Source: Clostridia bacterium (GTDB taxonomy: Bacteria; Bacillota; Clostridia; TANB77; CAG-508). Taken from it: DNA of 51,559 nt. The stretch covers positions 1 to 51,559 of the forward strand of contig JAAWKD010000014.1 in the NCBI GenBank assembly GCA_022797215.1, given 5' to 3'. Position numbers and translations under genes: made by a program. The notes below the pieces were generated by a model. That model saw nothing but the letters and a program-made list of their open reading frames with translations. It ran no database searches and was not told the origin of the DNA. Of the stretch, positions 1-9,183 are shown piece by piece (the stretch's first letter is position 1; every line of letters begins with the position of its first letter).

Positions 1-66
1 AAGTTAAGGCTAAATGGTAAAAGTCCAATTCAGTACAGAATGGATTTCTACCCTAAAACAGCATAG
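1..66 (+). CDS. IS3-family transposase (OrfB) C-terminus, partial
   Basis: The window opens inside a reading frame whose last 21 residues contain a KLRLNGKSPIQYR-like string, ending at TAG 64-66. A 'L-x-G-x-SP-x-(E/Q)YR' ending is typical of the DDE transposase encoded by orfB of IS3/IS150-type elements. A terminal-inverted-repeat-like sequence follows directly, as expected if the right end of the IS lies here. The catalytic region is outside the window, so activity cannot be judged. The family is inferred from this short tail and the adjoining repeat only. Confidence 0.65.
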   Translation, partial: KLRLNGKSPIQYRMDFYPKTA

Positions 67-67
67 A

Positions 68-91
68 CACTTGTCCAACTTTTGTGGGTCA
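68..91 (+). mobile_element. Probable right terminal inverted repeat of the IS3-type element
   Basis: Read on the minus strand, these 24 bases start TGACCCACAAAAGTTGGACA, resembling IS3/IS150 inverted repeats (TGACCC...AAAGTT-GACA). It begins two bases after the transposase stop codon, where the right end is expected. The left end is outside the window, so the target duplication cannot be checked. Confidence 0.55.
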
Positions 92-175
92 CTTCAGACT
101 TACAGCATACTAGAACTAAAAAAGTATGTTGTATTTTTATATATTTTATGATATAAAGATAAGAAAATACAAACT

Positions 176-278
176 AACAAATTCTAAAAACAAAATTTTA
201 AGAATTTGTAATGTTTTACATAACTATATTCTAAAAGTTTCACTTATATGTAATTGATAGAATATAGAAAAAGGGGTA
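176..278. repeat. Two-hairpin palindromic repeat, copy 1 (leader of the GT8 gene)
   Basis: The first hairpin pairs ACAAATTCT with AGAATTTGT around an A/T-rich loop. The second pairs CTATATTCTA with TAGAATATAG. The same arrangement recurs at 40557-40676 upstream of a cohesin gene, so this is a dispersed structured repeat. Here it directly precedes the ribosome binding site of the GT8 gene and could be either a small mobile palindromic element or a leader RNA structure. The 85 bases before it (92-175) show nothing I recognise. Confidence 0.5.
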
Positions 279-282
279 GTAA

Positions 283-1129
283 ATGATTAACTTATTATTA
301 AGTGGTAATGAAAAAGTATTTGATGGAGCATTAACACAATTAATCTCTATTAAAAATAGAACAAAAGAACCAGTTCACTGCTATATTTTTACAATGAATG
401 CTACTAGAATAAAACCAGAATATACTGCTATTCGTGATGAACAAATTGCTTTCTTAAATCAAGTAGTAAAAGCAAAAGATGAAAGAAATGAAATAATCAA
501 AATTGATGTGACTGATTTGTATGAGCAAGAGTTCAAAGGTTGTCCAAATGAGGGGGCATATTGCACACCATATACTTTGTTAAGGCTATTAGCAGACAAA
601 ATAGCTGAAGTTCCAGATAAATTGCTTTATTTGGATATTGATATGATGGTAGCTGATGATTTGTCAAAATTATATGATATTGATGTTTCAAAGTATGAAT
701 ATGCAGCAGTAAGAGAGAAATATCGGGTGTTGGTTTGTAAGACCAGATTACATTAATGCTGGAATGCTACTCATGAATATGAAAAAAATAAAGGAAACAG
801 GTCTTTTAGAAAAGGCAAGACAGAAAATTAAAACAAAGAAAATGTTATTTGCAGATCAGGATGCAGTATTTAGATCTACAACCAAAAAGAAACTACTTCC
901 ACGTATTTATAACGAACAATCTAAATTTAACAAAGAAGATACTGTAATTTGTCATTTTTGCAAGAGATTAATGTTTAGACCATATCCACATACAGAAAAT
1001 ATTAAACAATGGCATATTGAAAAAGTACATAGTGTTTATAAATGTCACATATTTGATACAGATTTAGAAGAGTATTTGAGCTTAAAAAAGGAATTTGAAC
1101 AGAAAACAAAGAAACTAGCAATAAAGTAG
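283..1129 (+). CDS. GT8-type glycosyltransferase, frame broken at an in-frame CGG (+1)
   Basis: Two adjacent frames together make one family-8-like glycosyltransferase of 281 residues. The first part (147 residues) carries the N-terminal nucleotide-sugar region and the metal-binding DxD motif in 'YLDIDMMVADD'. The second carries the RPDYINAG acceptor-side motif and a C-terminal HWHIEKVH-like region. Frame 0 reaches CGG at 724-726 and would stop ten codons later. Skipping the C gives GGG (Gly) at 725 and reads to the stop at 1127-1129, joining EKY-G-CWFVRPDYINAG. The same event occurs in four other genes here (7938, 11428, 13593, 28786). The start is ATG after an AAGGGG ribosome binding site. 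The enzyme probably transfers a sugar to a cell-surface acceptor, since PlsC-like acyltransferases follow. A plain frameshift mutation is the alternative. Confidence 0.75.
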
Positions 1130-1210
1130 AAAAGCAGTTTATAGGTATCTTTTAGAAACCTAAATTTATAATATAGGAGAATATGATTTTAAGGATCATA
1201 TAAAGAAAAG

Positions 1211-3107
1211 ATGGAGAATAATTTAGAAGTAATACCGATTTTTTACGCAGTAGATGATGGATATATGCCATTTTTAGCAGTGTCTATCCACTCATTAATA
1301 GAAAATAGCTCTAAAAATTACTATTATGCAATTAAGGTGCTATATACTAATATTTGTGAGGAAAATAAGAAAAGAATCCTAAAATATGAAAAAGAAAATG
1401 TTAAAATAGAATTTGTAGATTTGAATTATTATATTGAAGAAATCAAAGATAAGCTATTCACACGCGATTATTATACAAAAACAACATATTTTAGACTATT
1501 CATTCCTAATATTTATCCACAATATAATAAAGTTATTTATCTAGATAGTGACACTGTGTTATTAGGGGATGTAGCAGAGTTATATCATCAAGAGATGGGA
1601 AGTAATTTAGTAGCAGTTGTACCAGATGATATTATTCAAAATGAAGCGATTTTCCAAGAATATGTAGAAAAGGTAGTGGGAGTAGCAGATTACAGAAAAT
1701 ACTTTAATGCAGGTGTTTTGGTTATGAACTTAGATGAAATGCGTAAATCTAAGTTTCAAGAAAAATTTTTGTATTTATTAGAAACAGTAAAATTTGCAGT
1801 AGTACAAGACCAAGACTACTTAAATAGACTATGTAAGGGAAGAACCAAAATACTAGAAAGTGGTTGGAATAGAATGCCTGTACAAAATAACAAAACAAAG
1901 GTAGAAAAGCTAAATCTAATCCATTATAACTTAAACTATAAACCATGGCATTATGATGGTATTTTATATGAAGAATATTTTTGGCAATATGCTGAAAAAA
2001 CAGAGTATTATAAAGAGATAAAAAGCATTAAAGATAATTATTCAGAAGAAGAACGTTTCAGAGATAGGGAGCAATATGAAAATTTAAAACTTTTAGCTAA
2101 AAAGGAATCTGATTGTGTGGGTGATGATAGAATTTCCAAAAGGAAATTAGACGAAATTAATGAAAACGCAAGAAGATGGACCTTAAAGACTTTAATAAAA
2201 AGAGATAATAGTACATTAGAAACTATATTGGAAGATAGAGAAGAAGGTTTAAACGAAAAGCACCAAGAAAGATTAAATGTCTTAAAAAGAATTGAAGATA
2301 TGGAAAGACAAGGTATCTTTGATATTGATGCAGAAGATGATCCGCCAACGGTTACTTTAACAGCAGACAATGTAGATTATTTGAATAAAAAAAGTAGTAA
2401 TAAGATTAAAACAAAATTTGCAAATAAAATAGGGGAACACTTTTTAGATAGTTTACTAAAAAATAAGAGATTAATTATTAAAGATATACAAGGAATAGAA
2501 AACATACAAAATATTGAAACAGGAGCAATACTTACTTGTAACCACTTTAATCCTTATGATAGTTTTGCCATTGAAGAGGTATGTAGACGTGCAGGTCAGC
2601 TAAAGAAAAGAAAATTATATAAAATTATTCGAGAAGGGAATTATACTAATTTTTCAGGATTATATGGCTTCTTCTTCAGACATTGTGATACTTTACCATT
2701 AAGCTCTAGCAATGAAACTATGATGGAATTTGTAAAAGCAGTAGATACCATTTTACAAAGAAAAGACCTTATTTTAATCTATCCAGAGCAAAGTATGTGG
2801 TGGAACTATCGTAAACCAAAGCCATTAAAAAAATGGGGCATTTAAGCTTGCTAGCAAAAATAATGTGCCAATTATTCCGATCTTTATTACTATGGAAGAT
2901 AGTGATATTATGGGAGAAGATGATTTCCCAGTACAAGAATACATTATTCATATTGAAGAGCCAATCTATCCAAATACAGAGTTATCAGATAAAGAAAATA
3001 TGATAAAAATGAAAGAACAGAATGCAGCTATTTGGAAAAATATATATGAGGAATTTTACAAAGTTCCATTAGAATATACTACAGAGAAAAAAGAAATAGA
3101 ATTATAA
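1211..3107 (+). CDS. GT8 glycosyltransferase - PlsC-like acyltransferase fusion, frame broken at an A7 run
   Basis: Residues about 8-270 form a GT8 domain: 'IPIFYAVDDGY' start, the DSDT metal-binding motif near residue 117, and a 'YFNAGVLVMNL' motif. A charged linker of about 110 residues follows. From about residue 395 comes a lysophospholipid-acyltransferase (PlsC-like) domain with the H-x4-D box in NHFNPYD and a 'YPEQ' motif. Frame 0 ends at 2845. Removing one A from the seven-A run at 2827-2833 gives ...PLKNGAFKLASKNNVPIIPIF and continues to 3107, restoring the acyltransferase C-terminus. So this is a genuine +1 disruption but without a CGG, unlike the other frame breaks. Transcriptional slippage, a sequencing indel or a recent mutation are all possible. 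Probably a membrane-associated enzyme of envelope glycolipid synthesis. Confidence 0.7.
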
Positions 3108-3138
3108 ATTAGTTAAGTAAAAAGAAAGATAGGCAAAA

Positions 3139-3936
3139 TTGAAAGAAAAACAGCAAAAAGTAATTTATTATCAAGATGAACTAAATGATGAATTTTCAAG
3201 AGCAAAAATAACACCTAGAATAATCGATGAAAACTATTGTTATTTACATCGAAATCCATTGTGGAATTTTTGCTCTTTTGTGGTGCAAAATATTTTTAGT
3301 ATGCCTATTAAAGTGGGATATAATAAACTAAAATTGCATATGAAATATATAGGAAAAGAAAAGTTAAAACCATACAAGAAACAAGGGTACTTTATCTATG
3401 GAAATCATACACAAGACTTTGCAGATACATTTATTCCAAGTGTAGCAATGTATCCAAAAAGAAATTTTTTCATTGTCAATCCAGAAAATATTTCTATGAA
3501 GGGACTAAAGAATTTAGTAGAAATGCTAGGAGCGATGCCTGTTCCAGGAAATAGAAAGGCTATGAAAAACTTTTTAGAATCGGTTGAGAAGAGAATTCAT
3601 CAAGGATATGCTGTTACGATTTATCCAGAAGCACATATATGGCCATATTATACAAAAATCAGACCATTTAAAGCAGTTTCTTTTGAATACCCTGTGAGAC
3701 TAAAAACACCAGTATTTTGCTTTACTAATACCTATCAAAAATATGGAAAAAAGCAAGATAAAGTACAAGTTGTTAGCTATATTGATGGGCCATTTTTCCC
3801 AGATGAAACTTTAACAGCAAAAGAGGCAAAACAAAAGCTAAGAGATGAAGTATATAACTGTATGGTGGAAAGAAGCAAAAATAGCAATGTAGAAGTAATT
3901 AAATATTTGTCAGGTTGGGGACGTTCCTTTTTGTGA
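3139..3936 (+). CDS. PlsC-like lysophospholipid acyltransferase family protein
   Basis: A 265-residue protein from a TTG start. The NHTQDFAD box near residue 90 corresponds to the catalytic H-x4-D region, although the His-Asp spacing is one residue longer if the last Asp is used. A YPEAH string near residue 160 matches the second acyltransferase block. It follows a gene ending in a homologous domain, so two acyl-transfer steps on the same envelope lipid are plausible (inference). The last eight residues and the stop codon come from the left arm of the palindromic repeat that begins at 3909, so the native C-terminus has probably been altered by that repeat. Confidence 0.7.
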   Translation: MKEKQQKVIYYQDELNDEFSRAKITPRIIDENYCYLHRNPLWNFCSFVVQNIFSMPIKVGYNKLKLHMKYIGKEKLKPYKKQGYFIYGNHTQDFADTFIPSVAMYPKRNFFIVNPENISMKGLKNLVEMLGAMPVPGNRKAMKNFLESVEKRIHQGYAVTIYPEAHIWPYYTKIRPFKAVSFEYPVRLKTPVFCFTNTYQKYGKKQDKVQVVSYIDGPFFPDETLTAKEAKQKLRDEVYNCMVERSKNSNVEVIKYLSGWGRSFL

Positions 3937-4034
3937 CAAAAGTGTCATACTGGGGACACTCCTTAAAAACAAAAGGCAAAGATATGTCCCTACTCTGACA
4001 AAAATGTCACAAAAAGGAACGTCCCCAACCTGAC
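3909..4034. repeat. Long palindromic repeat with 29-bp perfect arms (ggaacgtcccc family, copy A)
   Basis: The arm at 3909-3937 is exactly reverse-complementary to 4006-4034, and inner segments (GTGTCA/TGACA, TGGGGACA/TGTCCC) can pair as well. Related sequences lie at 19361-19400 and 51210-51319. Dispersed palindromes of this kind are known in Clostridia, often mobilised by RAYT/Y1-type transposases; no such transposase is in this window. The left arm supplies the stop of the preceding gene and the right arm ends 16 bases before the ABC transporter start. Confidence 0.75.
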
Positions 4035-4049
4035 AGAAAGGAAGAGAAA

Positions 4050-6653
4050 ATGTTAATTTTAAAAGATATCAAAAAAGATTATCAGGCAGGCGAGAATGTA
4101 GTTCATGCCTTAAAAGGAATTAATGTAGAGTTTAGAAAAAGTGAGTTTGTGTCTATACTAGGACAAAGTGGTGGAGGAAAAACGACTTTGCTTAACATTA
4201 TTGGTGGATTAGATAGATATACGAGTGGAGATTTAATTATTAATGGCAAGTCTACCAAAGAATTTAAAGATAGAGATTGGGATGCCTATCGTAATTATTC
4301 TGTTGGATTTGTATTTCAAAACTATAACTTAATACCACATCAAACTGTTCTTTCTAATGTAGAATTAGCACTTACTTTATCAGGCGTTAGTAAAAAGGAG
4401 AGAAAAGAAAGAGCGATTAAAGCATTAGAAGAGGTAGGACTAAAGGAGCAAGTATATAAAAAGCCAAATCAATTATCAGGTGGACAGATGCAAAGAGTGG
4501 CAATAGCTAGAGCGATTGTGAATAACCCAGAAATTATTTTAGCAGATGAGCCAACAGGAGCGTTGGATACAGAAACAAGCAGACAGGTTATGGAAATTTT
4601 AAAAGAGATTGCAAAAGATAAGTTAGTTATCATGGTTACTCATAACCCAGATTTGGCAGAAAAGTATTCAACTAGAATTATTAAAATTACAGATGGAACA
4701 ATGTTAGATGATACAAATCCATATACTCAAGAAAAGCAAGAAATCAATAGCAACAAAGAAACAAGACGTACTTCTATGAAATTTTTTACGGCTTTGAACT
4801 TAAGTTTAAATAACTTATTAACCAAAAAGGGAAGGACATTGCTTACTTCTTTTGCAGGTAGTATTGGAATTATTGGGATTGCCTTAATTCTTGCTATTTC
4901 TACAGGAATGAGAAATTATATTGCAAAAGTAGAAGAAGATACATTATCTTCTTACCCGATTACGATTGAGGAGGCTGTGATTGATACTTCTAGTATGATA
5001 GAAAAAATGATGTCAATGGAAGTAGAAGAAAAGCAGAGGGAAAAAGGAAAGATTTATTCTCGTAATGTTATGTCTGAAATGATGACAACTCTTTCTAATA
5101 AGATGGAAAATAACAATTTGACAGAGCTAAAGAAGTTTTTAGAACAAGAAGACAATGAGATTGTAAAAAATAGTAATAGTATTAAATACAACTATAACTT
5201 AGATTTGAATTTATATAAAGAAGATACCAAAGATGGTATTGTGCAAGTTAATCCTAGTACAGTTATGGATAGTATGGGAATGGGAGCAATGCAAGAGGCT
5301 CAGCAAAATTCTCCTATGGCGATGATGGGTGGAAGTTCTATGAACATTATGAACACGAATGTATGGACAGAAATGCTAGATAATAAGGAGTTATTACAAT
5401 CACAATATGATATGGTAGAAGGAAATTGGCCAGAGAAATATAATGAAGTAGTGCTAATTGTGAATAATGATTATGAAATTGATGATTATACACTATACAC
5501 TTTAGGATTAAAGAGCCAAGAAGAGTTAACTAATAGATGGGAAAAAGCTAAAAAAGGAGAGAAAATAGAAGAGGAACCAGAAATTTCTTATACCTATAAG
5601 GATTTACTAGATTTATCATTTAAACTAGTCTTAAATTCTGACTATTATCAAAAAGAAAAGGGATTATGGATTGATAAAAGTGAAGATACAGATTACATGA
5701 AAAAGAAATTGAAAGATTGTGAAAGCATTAAAGTAGTTGGAATCATTAAGCAGAATAAACAAAGTACAGCGATGGCAATGGATACAGGAATTGGTTATAT
5801 AAAAGAATTAAAAGAATATGTCATTAACAAAACAAATGAAGCAAAAATCGTAAAAGAACAAAAAGAGAAAAAAGATGTTAATGTGTTTACAGGTCTTAAA
5901 TTCCCAAAAGAAGGAGAAAAGAAAGAGTTTAATTTTAATGATTTGAGCAATGAACAAAAATTGGCGATTAGTCAAATGAGTAGTGAAGAAATTGCAAAGA
6001 TCATGCAAACTTATACAGAAAATCAAAATGCAACATATGAAAACAACCTAAAAACATTAGGTGCTATTGATTTAGATAAACCTACATCTATTTCCATTTA
6101 TCCAAAGAATTTTGAGAGTAAAGAAGCAATTGGAAAGGAAATAGAAGGATATAACCAAGCACAAAGAGATGATGGAAAAGATGAAAATGTAATTAATTAT
6201 ACAGATTTAGTTGGTACTATGATGAAATCCATTACACAAATTATTGATGCTATTAGTTTTGCACTGATTGGATTTGTTAGTATATCTCTAGTAGTTTCTT
6301 CTATTATGATAGGAATTATTACCTATATTTCAGTGCTAGAAAGAACAAAGGAAATTGGAATTTTAAGAGCAATTGGTGCTTCTAAAAAAGATATTTCAAG
6401 AGTGTTTAATGCAGAGACTTTTATTATTGGTTTAATTGCAGGACTTATGGGAGTGGGAATTACCATGCTAATGACTATTCCAATTAATTCTATTATTCTA
6501 GCTGCAACAGAAGTATCTATTCACACAACTTTGAAAGCAACACACATGATAGGCTTAGTATTGATTAGTTTAGTTCTAACGATAATAGCAGGATTAATTC
6601 CAGCCAAAGTAGCTAGTAAGAAGGATCCAGTGGAGGCATTGAGGACAGAATAA
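4050..6653 (+). CDS. ABC transporter, MacB/FtsX type, ATPase fused to permease
   Basis: An 867-residue fusion. Residues 1-225 are a LolD/MacB-type ATPase with Walker A GQSGGGKTT, Q-loop 'FVFQNYNLIP', signature LSGGQMQR, Walker B 'IILADEPTGALD' and an H-loop 'MVTHNPD'. After a short linker, a transmembrane helix (about 268-290) leads into a long extracytoplasmic domain (about 300-720), rich in Met and charged residues. Three C-terminal helices of the FtsX fold follow, including the 'ERTKEIGILRAIGASKKDI' coupling motif. Proteins of this type couple ATP hydrolysis to mechanical work on envelope substrates or to export of peptides; the substrate is unknown. It has its own AGGAAGAG ribosome binding site behind the palindromic repeat and is followed by a hairpin terminator, so it appears monocistronic. 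Confidence 0.9.
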   Translation: MLILKDIKKDYQAGENVVHALKGINVEFRKSEFVSILGQSGGGKTTLLNIIGGLDRYTSGDLIINGKSTKEFKDRDWDAYRNYSVGFVFQNYNLIPHQTVLSNVELALTLSGVSKKERKERAIKALEEVGLKEQVYKKPNQLSGGQMQRVAIARAIVNNPEIILADEPTGALDTETSRQVMEILKEIAKDKLVIMVTHNPDLAEKYSTRIIKITDGTMLDDTNPYTQEKQEINSNKETRRTSMKFFTALNLSLNNLLTKKGRTLLTSFAGSIGIIGIALILAISTGMRNYIAKVEEDTLSSYPITIEEAVIDTSSMIEKMMSMEVEEKQREKGKIYSRNVMSEMMTTLSNKMENNNLTELKKFLEQEDNEIVKNSNSIKYNYNLDLNLYKEDTKDGIVQVNPSTVMDSMGMGAMQEAQQNSPMAMMGGSSMNIMNTNVWTEMLDNKELLQSQYDMVEGNWPEKYNEVVLIVNNDYEIDDYTLYTLGLKSQEELTNRWEKAKKGEKIEEEPEISYTYKDLLDLSFKLVLNSDYYQKEKGLWIDKSEDTDYMKKKLKDCESIKVVGIIKQNKQSTAMAMDTGIGYIKELKEYVINKTNEAKIVKEQKEKKDVNVFTGLKFPKEGEKKEFNFNDLSNEQKLAISQMSSEEIAKIMQTYTENQNATYENNLKTLGAIDLDKPTSISIYPKNFESKEAIGKEIEGYNQAQRDDGKDENVINYTDLVGTMMKSITQIIDAISFALIGFVSISLVVSSIMIGIITYISVLERTKEIGILRAIGASKKDISRVFNAETFIIGLIAGLMGVGITMLMTIPINSIILAATEVSIHTTLKATHMIGLVLISLVLTIIAGLIPAKVASKKDPVEALRTE

Positions 6654-6672
6654 AAATTGTTGCAGAAAAAAA

Positions 6673-6706
6673 TAGAGGCAAGAATTAAGCTTGCCTCTAT
6701 TATCAT
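6673..6706 (+). terminator. Hairpin terminator after the ABC transporter
   Basis: A ten-base stem TAGAGGCAAG / CTTGCCTCTA around a seven-base loop starts about 20 bases past the stop codon. The T-tract is weak (TTATCATATT), so efficiency is uncertain. Confidence 0.5.
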
Positions 6707-6803
6707 ATTGTGTGGTTATTTGTTCCAAGAAACGATGCATGTTCCAGCAAATACATTGATATAAGGTATTAATTCTAATAATGGTGCCTACCATTTCTGA
6801 TTG

Positions 6804-7022
6804 CTAGCAAAAATCACATTTTAAAGTTAGGAGACTACTAGACGAAAAATACTTATTTACAATATGATAACCACTTTCGTCGTAAGGCCTAACGAGGTCA
6901 GATTGCCAATCGTATCCAGCGTAGGTAATATTATGCCAAATAGATGTGCCAACTTTTATCCAACCGAGCCGGCGAATTGCATAGTCTGTACCATCAGGAA
7001 AAATCCATCCACTTTCTATCAT
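6804..7022 (-). CDS. Small orphan protein, unknown function
   Basis: A 72-residue frame starting at ATG 7022 with a GGAGG eight bases upstream, which is why I prefer this start to ones further upstream. The sequence is rich in aromatic and polar residues (IWHNITYAGYDW, VRPYDESGYH), with no membrane segment and no domain I recognise. Codon 19 or so is CGG, in frame, and unlike the recoded genes no continuation exists in the +1 frame, which stops after four codons. It is a lone gene between convergent and divergent neighbours and could be a fragment of a larger mobile-element protein. Confidence 0.4.
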   Translation of the reverse strand: MIESGWIFPDGTDYAIRRLGWIKVGTSIWHNITYAGYDWQSDLVRPYDESGYHIVNKYFSSSSLLTLKCDFC

Positions 7023-7183
7023 CTGTATTACCTCCAATTGTTTTGTTGAAACTTTGATAGAATGATACTTAATAAATACTGAACTGCTGCAATTATAACA
7101 TGCTTCAAAGGAAAAAGCAAAGTTATATAACAAGGAATTAGTTTGGCATTGTAAACTTACATTAATGTTTTTTGTTAGAACAT

Positions 7184-8000
7184 CTAATGAGAACTGTCTA
7201 GCTTTTCAAAAGCTAAACCAATACAAAAACTAATTACAAAAAGAACAACAGACCAAGTGCCTTGAATAGTAAATTCTATACCAGGATATAGTACGAAAAT
7301 AGAACCTAATACAAATCCAATAATGACATAAAAAGTTTGGGAATAATACTTTGAAAGTAAGTATTGAATAATTTTTAAAAACAAAATGCTTCCTAGTAAG
7401 ACACCAATGCCCATTGGAAACAAAATAGCAAGGTTAGCAGTAGCAACTGCATTTAAGTAGTGAGAATATACCCCTAAACACATTAGAATAACAGTACTAC
7501 TTACACCAGGAATGACAATTCCAATAGACATTGCAAAACCAGCTAATATAAAATAGAAAAAGGAGATGTTATTACTATCTACTTGAATAAGAGTTGGCAA
7601 TACATTTTCTAATTGGATAGACAAAAGTCCAATCCCAAAAGCAGCAAGTAAAAAAATACTGTAATGTAGTCGAAATCCTTTTTTTTGATTAGCTTGTTTG
7701 AAAAGAATAGGGAGAGAACCACATATTAAACCAATAAAGCAAAGACTAGTTGGCATAGGATAATTAGCAAAAAGGAAATTTAAAATTTTTCCTACTAAAA
7801 ATACACCTGTTATTCCACCTAAACCAATAGGAAGAAGAAACAGAAAGTTTTTTTTGAAATCTTGAAATAGATTTAATACACTATTTACTAATTTTTCATA
7901 AATGCCAAAAATAACACAAAAGACCCCACTACTAATACCGAGGAAGAATAGCTCCACTGCCGATAAGAATACCCTTACAATAATCAAATAAAAATTTCAT
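7184..8000 (-). CDS. DUF368 family membrane protein, frame broken at an in-frame CGG (+1) near the N-terminus
   Basis: The real start is ATG at 8000, preceded by AGGTAGG. Frame 0 encodes a canonical DUF368 beginning (MKFLFDYCKGILIGSGAILP), then CGG at 7940-7938 and a stop two codons later. Skipping the C yields GGT (Gly), producing ILPGISSG and then 251 residues of polytopic membrane protein to 7184, 271 in all. PG(I/V)S is expected in this family, so the glycine is very likely correct. Family members have about eight to ten helices; some are implicated in C55-isoprenoid carrier (polyprenyl-phosphate) recycling. A simple ORF caller would start at an internal codon and miss the true N-terminus. 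This is one of five CGG-linked +1 breaks in the window. Confidence 0.85.
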
Positions 8001-8066
8001 ATTGAACCTACCTTTTACATTTTATAAAAGGTATGCAAAAAAATTCAAAAAAATTCAAAAAAGTTC

Positions 8067-8095
8067 TTGACAAAGTTGAATATAGCATTTATAAT
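8067..8095 (+). promoter_or_regulatory. Consensus sigma-A promoter of tRNA-Gly
   Basis: TTGACA at 8067-8072, a 17-base spacer and TATAAT at 8090-8095: a perfect vegetative promoter about 20 bases before the tRNA. Confidence 0.85.
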
Positions 8096-8115
8096 AATAC
8101 TTGTTAAAACGAAGT

Positions 8116-8189
<74 letters not shown>

Positions 8190-8194
8190 AATAG

Positions 8195-8228
8195 AAACTT
8201 ACAAGCTTGAATGTTTGTAAGTTTTTTA
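8195..8228 (+). terminator. Intrinsic terminator of tRNA-Gly
   Basis: Stem AAACTTACAA / TTGTAAGTTT followed by a T-tract, directly after the tRNA. Confidence 0.8.
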
Positions 8229-8322
8229 GTATCTTTAAGAAACAAGTGAGTTTACTTGTTTTTTACTAAAAGTTATAGTGTTAATAGGATAAAAATTTGT
8301 ACAGTCTTTAAGAGGTGATTTC

Positions 8323-9030
8323 ATGGAGAGAAAAGTAATTGTTGGTATAGTTTCAAAACATAATCCGACTAATACAGGATGTGAAAAGACAAGTATAACT
8401 GATGCTACAAAACAAGCTATATTTGATAATGGGGCTATTGCAATAGGAATTTTGCCGACTCAACATGAAATTTACTATAAGGGAAATGATAATATATGGG
8501 AAGATAATTTAACCGAAAAAGAGAAAAAGGATTTACTTTCTCAAATACAATTATGCGATGGTATTATTTTACAAGGGGGACGAGAAATGGATAATTACGA
8601 ATTTATTATTGCAAAGTATTGCTATGATAATAATATCCCCATATTAGGAATTTGTGCTGGACAAAATGCTATTGCAAAGGCTGTAGGAGGAACTACATTT
8701 AAAATATCAAATCCAAAAAAGCATAATATCTCTAGAGATTATGTGCATAATATCAAGATTAATCCAAATTCAAAATTCTATCAGTTAGTTAACAAAGAAG
8801 AAATAATGGTGAATTCTTTACACACTAATTCTATAGATATGTGTCCATATTTAGAAAAAGTAGCTTTTTGTGAAGACGGCTATTCAGATGTTATTGAAGC
8901 AGAAGATAAAGAGTTTTATGTAGGGGTGAGATTTCATCCAGAAGATTTATATAAAAAAGATGAGAATATGAACCACATATTTAAAGGCTTTTTAAATGCA
9001 TGTGCTAGACTAAAAAAAGGAATTAAATAA
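8323..9030 (+). CDS. Class-I glutamine amidotransferase-like hydrolase (peptidase C26 / PuuD type)
   Basis: A 235-residue protein with the glutamine-amidotransferase layout. 'DGIILQGGREMD' near residue 86 forms the substrate strand. The nucleophile elbow is 'ILGICAGQNAIAKAVGG' with Cys near residue 112, and the catalytic His-Pro-Glu is in 'VGVRFHPEDLY' near residue 207. The family hydrolyses gamma-glutamyl amides such as gamma-glutamyl-GABA, or peptidoglycan-derived gamma-glutamyl bonds; the substrate here is unknown. The start ATG has an AGAGGTG ribosome binding site. A tiny ORF and a DUF2000 gene follow on the same strand with short gaps, suggesting one transcript. Confidence 0.8.
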   Translation: MERKVIVGIVSKHNPTNTGCEKTSITDATKQAIFDNGAIAIGILPTQHEIYYKGNDNIWEDNLTEKEKKDLLSQIQLCDGIILQGGREMDNYEFIIAKYCYDNNIPILGICAGQNAIAKAVGGTTFKISNPKKHNISRDYVHNIKINPNSKFYQLVNKEEIMVNSLHTNSIDMCPYLEKVAFCEDGYSDVIEAEDKEFYVGVRFHPEDLYKKDENMNHIFKGFLNACARLKKGIK

Positions 9031-9067
9031 TAATCAACTGAAAATAATAGTAATAGGAGGAAGAAAA

Positions 9068-9160
9068 TTGCTTAGATATTCAAGAAAAATGCATGGAGGA
9101 GAGTTGTGGGCAAAAATAGAAGTGCTAGAAAATGTTTTATCTCCTTTATTTGAAAAATAA
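9068..9160 (+). CDS. Possible 30-residue small protein
   Basis: A TTG start lies seven bases after a strong AGGAGGA ribosome binding site, and the frame runs 30 residues (MLRYSRKMHGGELWAK..., ending LFEK) to TAA. It sits between the amidotransferase and the DUF2000 gene on the same strand. The excellent ribosome binding site is the main support. The N-terminus is basic and the second half amphipathic. No family is recognised. Confidence 0.45.
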   Translation: MLRYSRKMHGGELWAKIEVLENVLSPLFEK

Positions 9161-9183
9161 GATTAAATAAAGGAGATAAAATT

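Noticed and set aside
2827..2833. Including the A7 frame break among the CGG recoding sites
   Set aside because: No CGG is present and the restored frame is explained by a one-base homopolymer difference, so it is a separate phenomenon.
6706..6794. Small minus-strand Cys/Trp-containing peptide frame (MVGTIIRINTLYQC...), considered as a peptide precursor
   Set aside because: No convincing ribosome binding site, it runs through the terminator and antisense into the ABC transporter gene, and there are no modification enzymes nearby.
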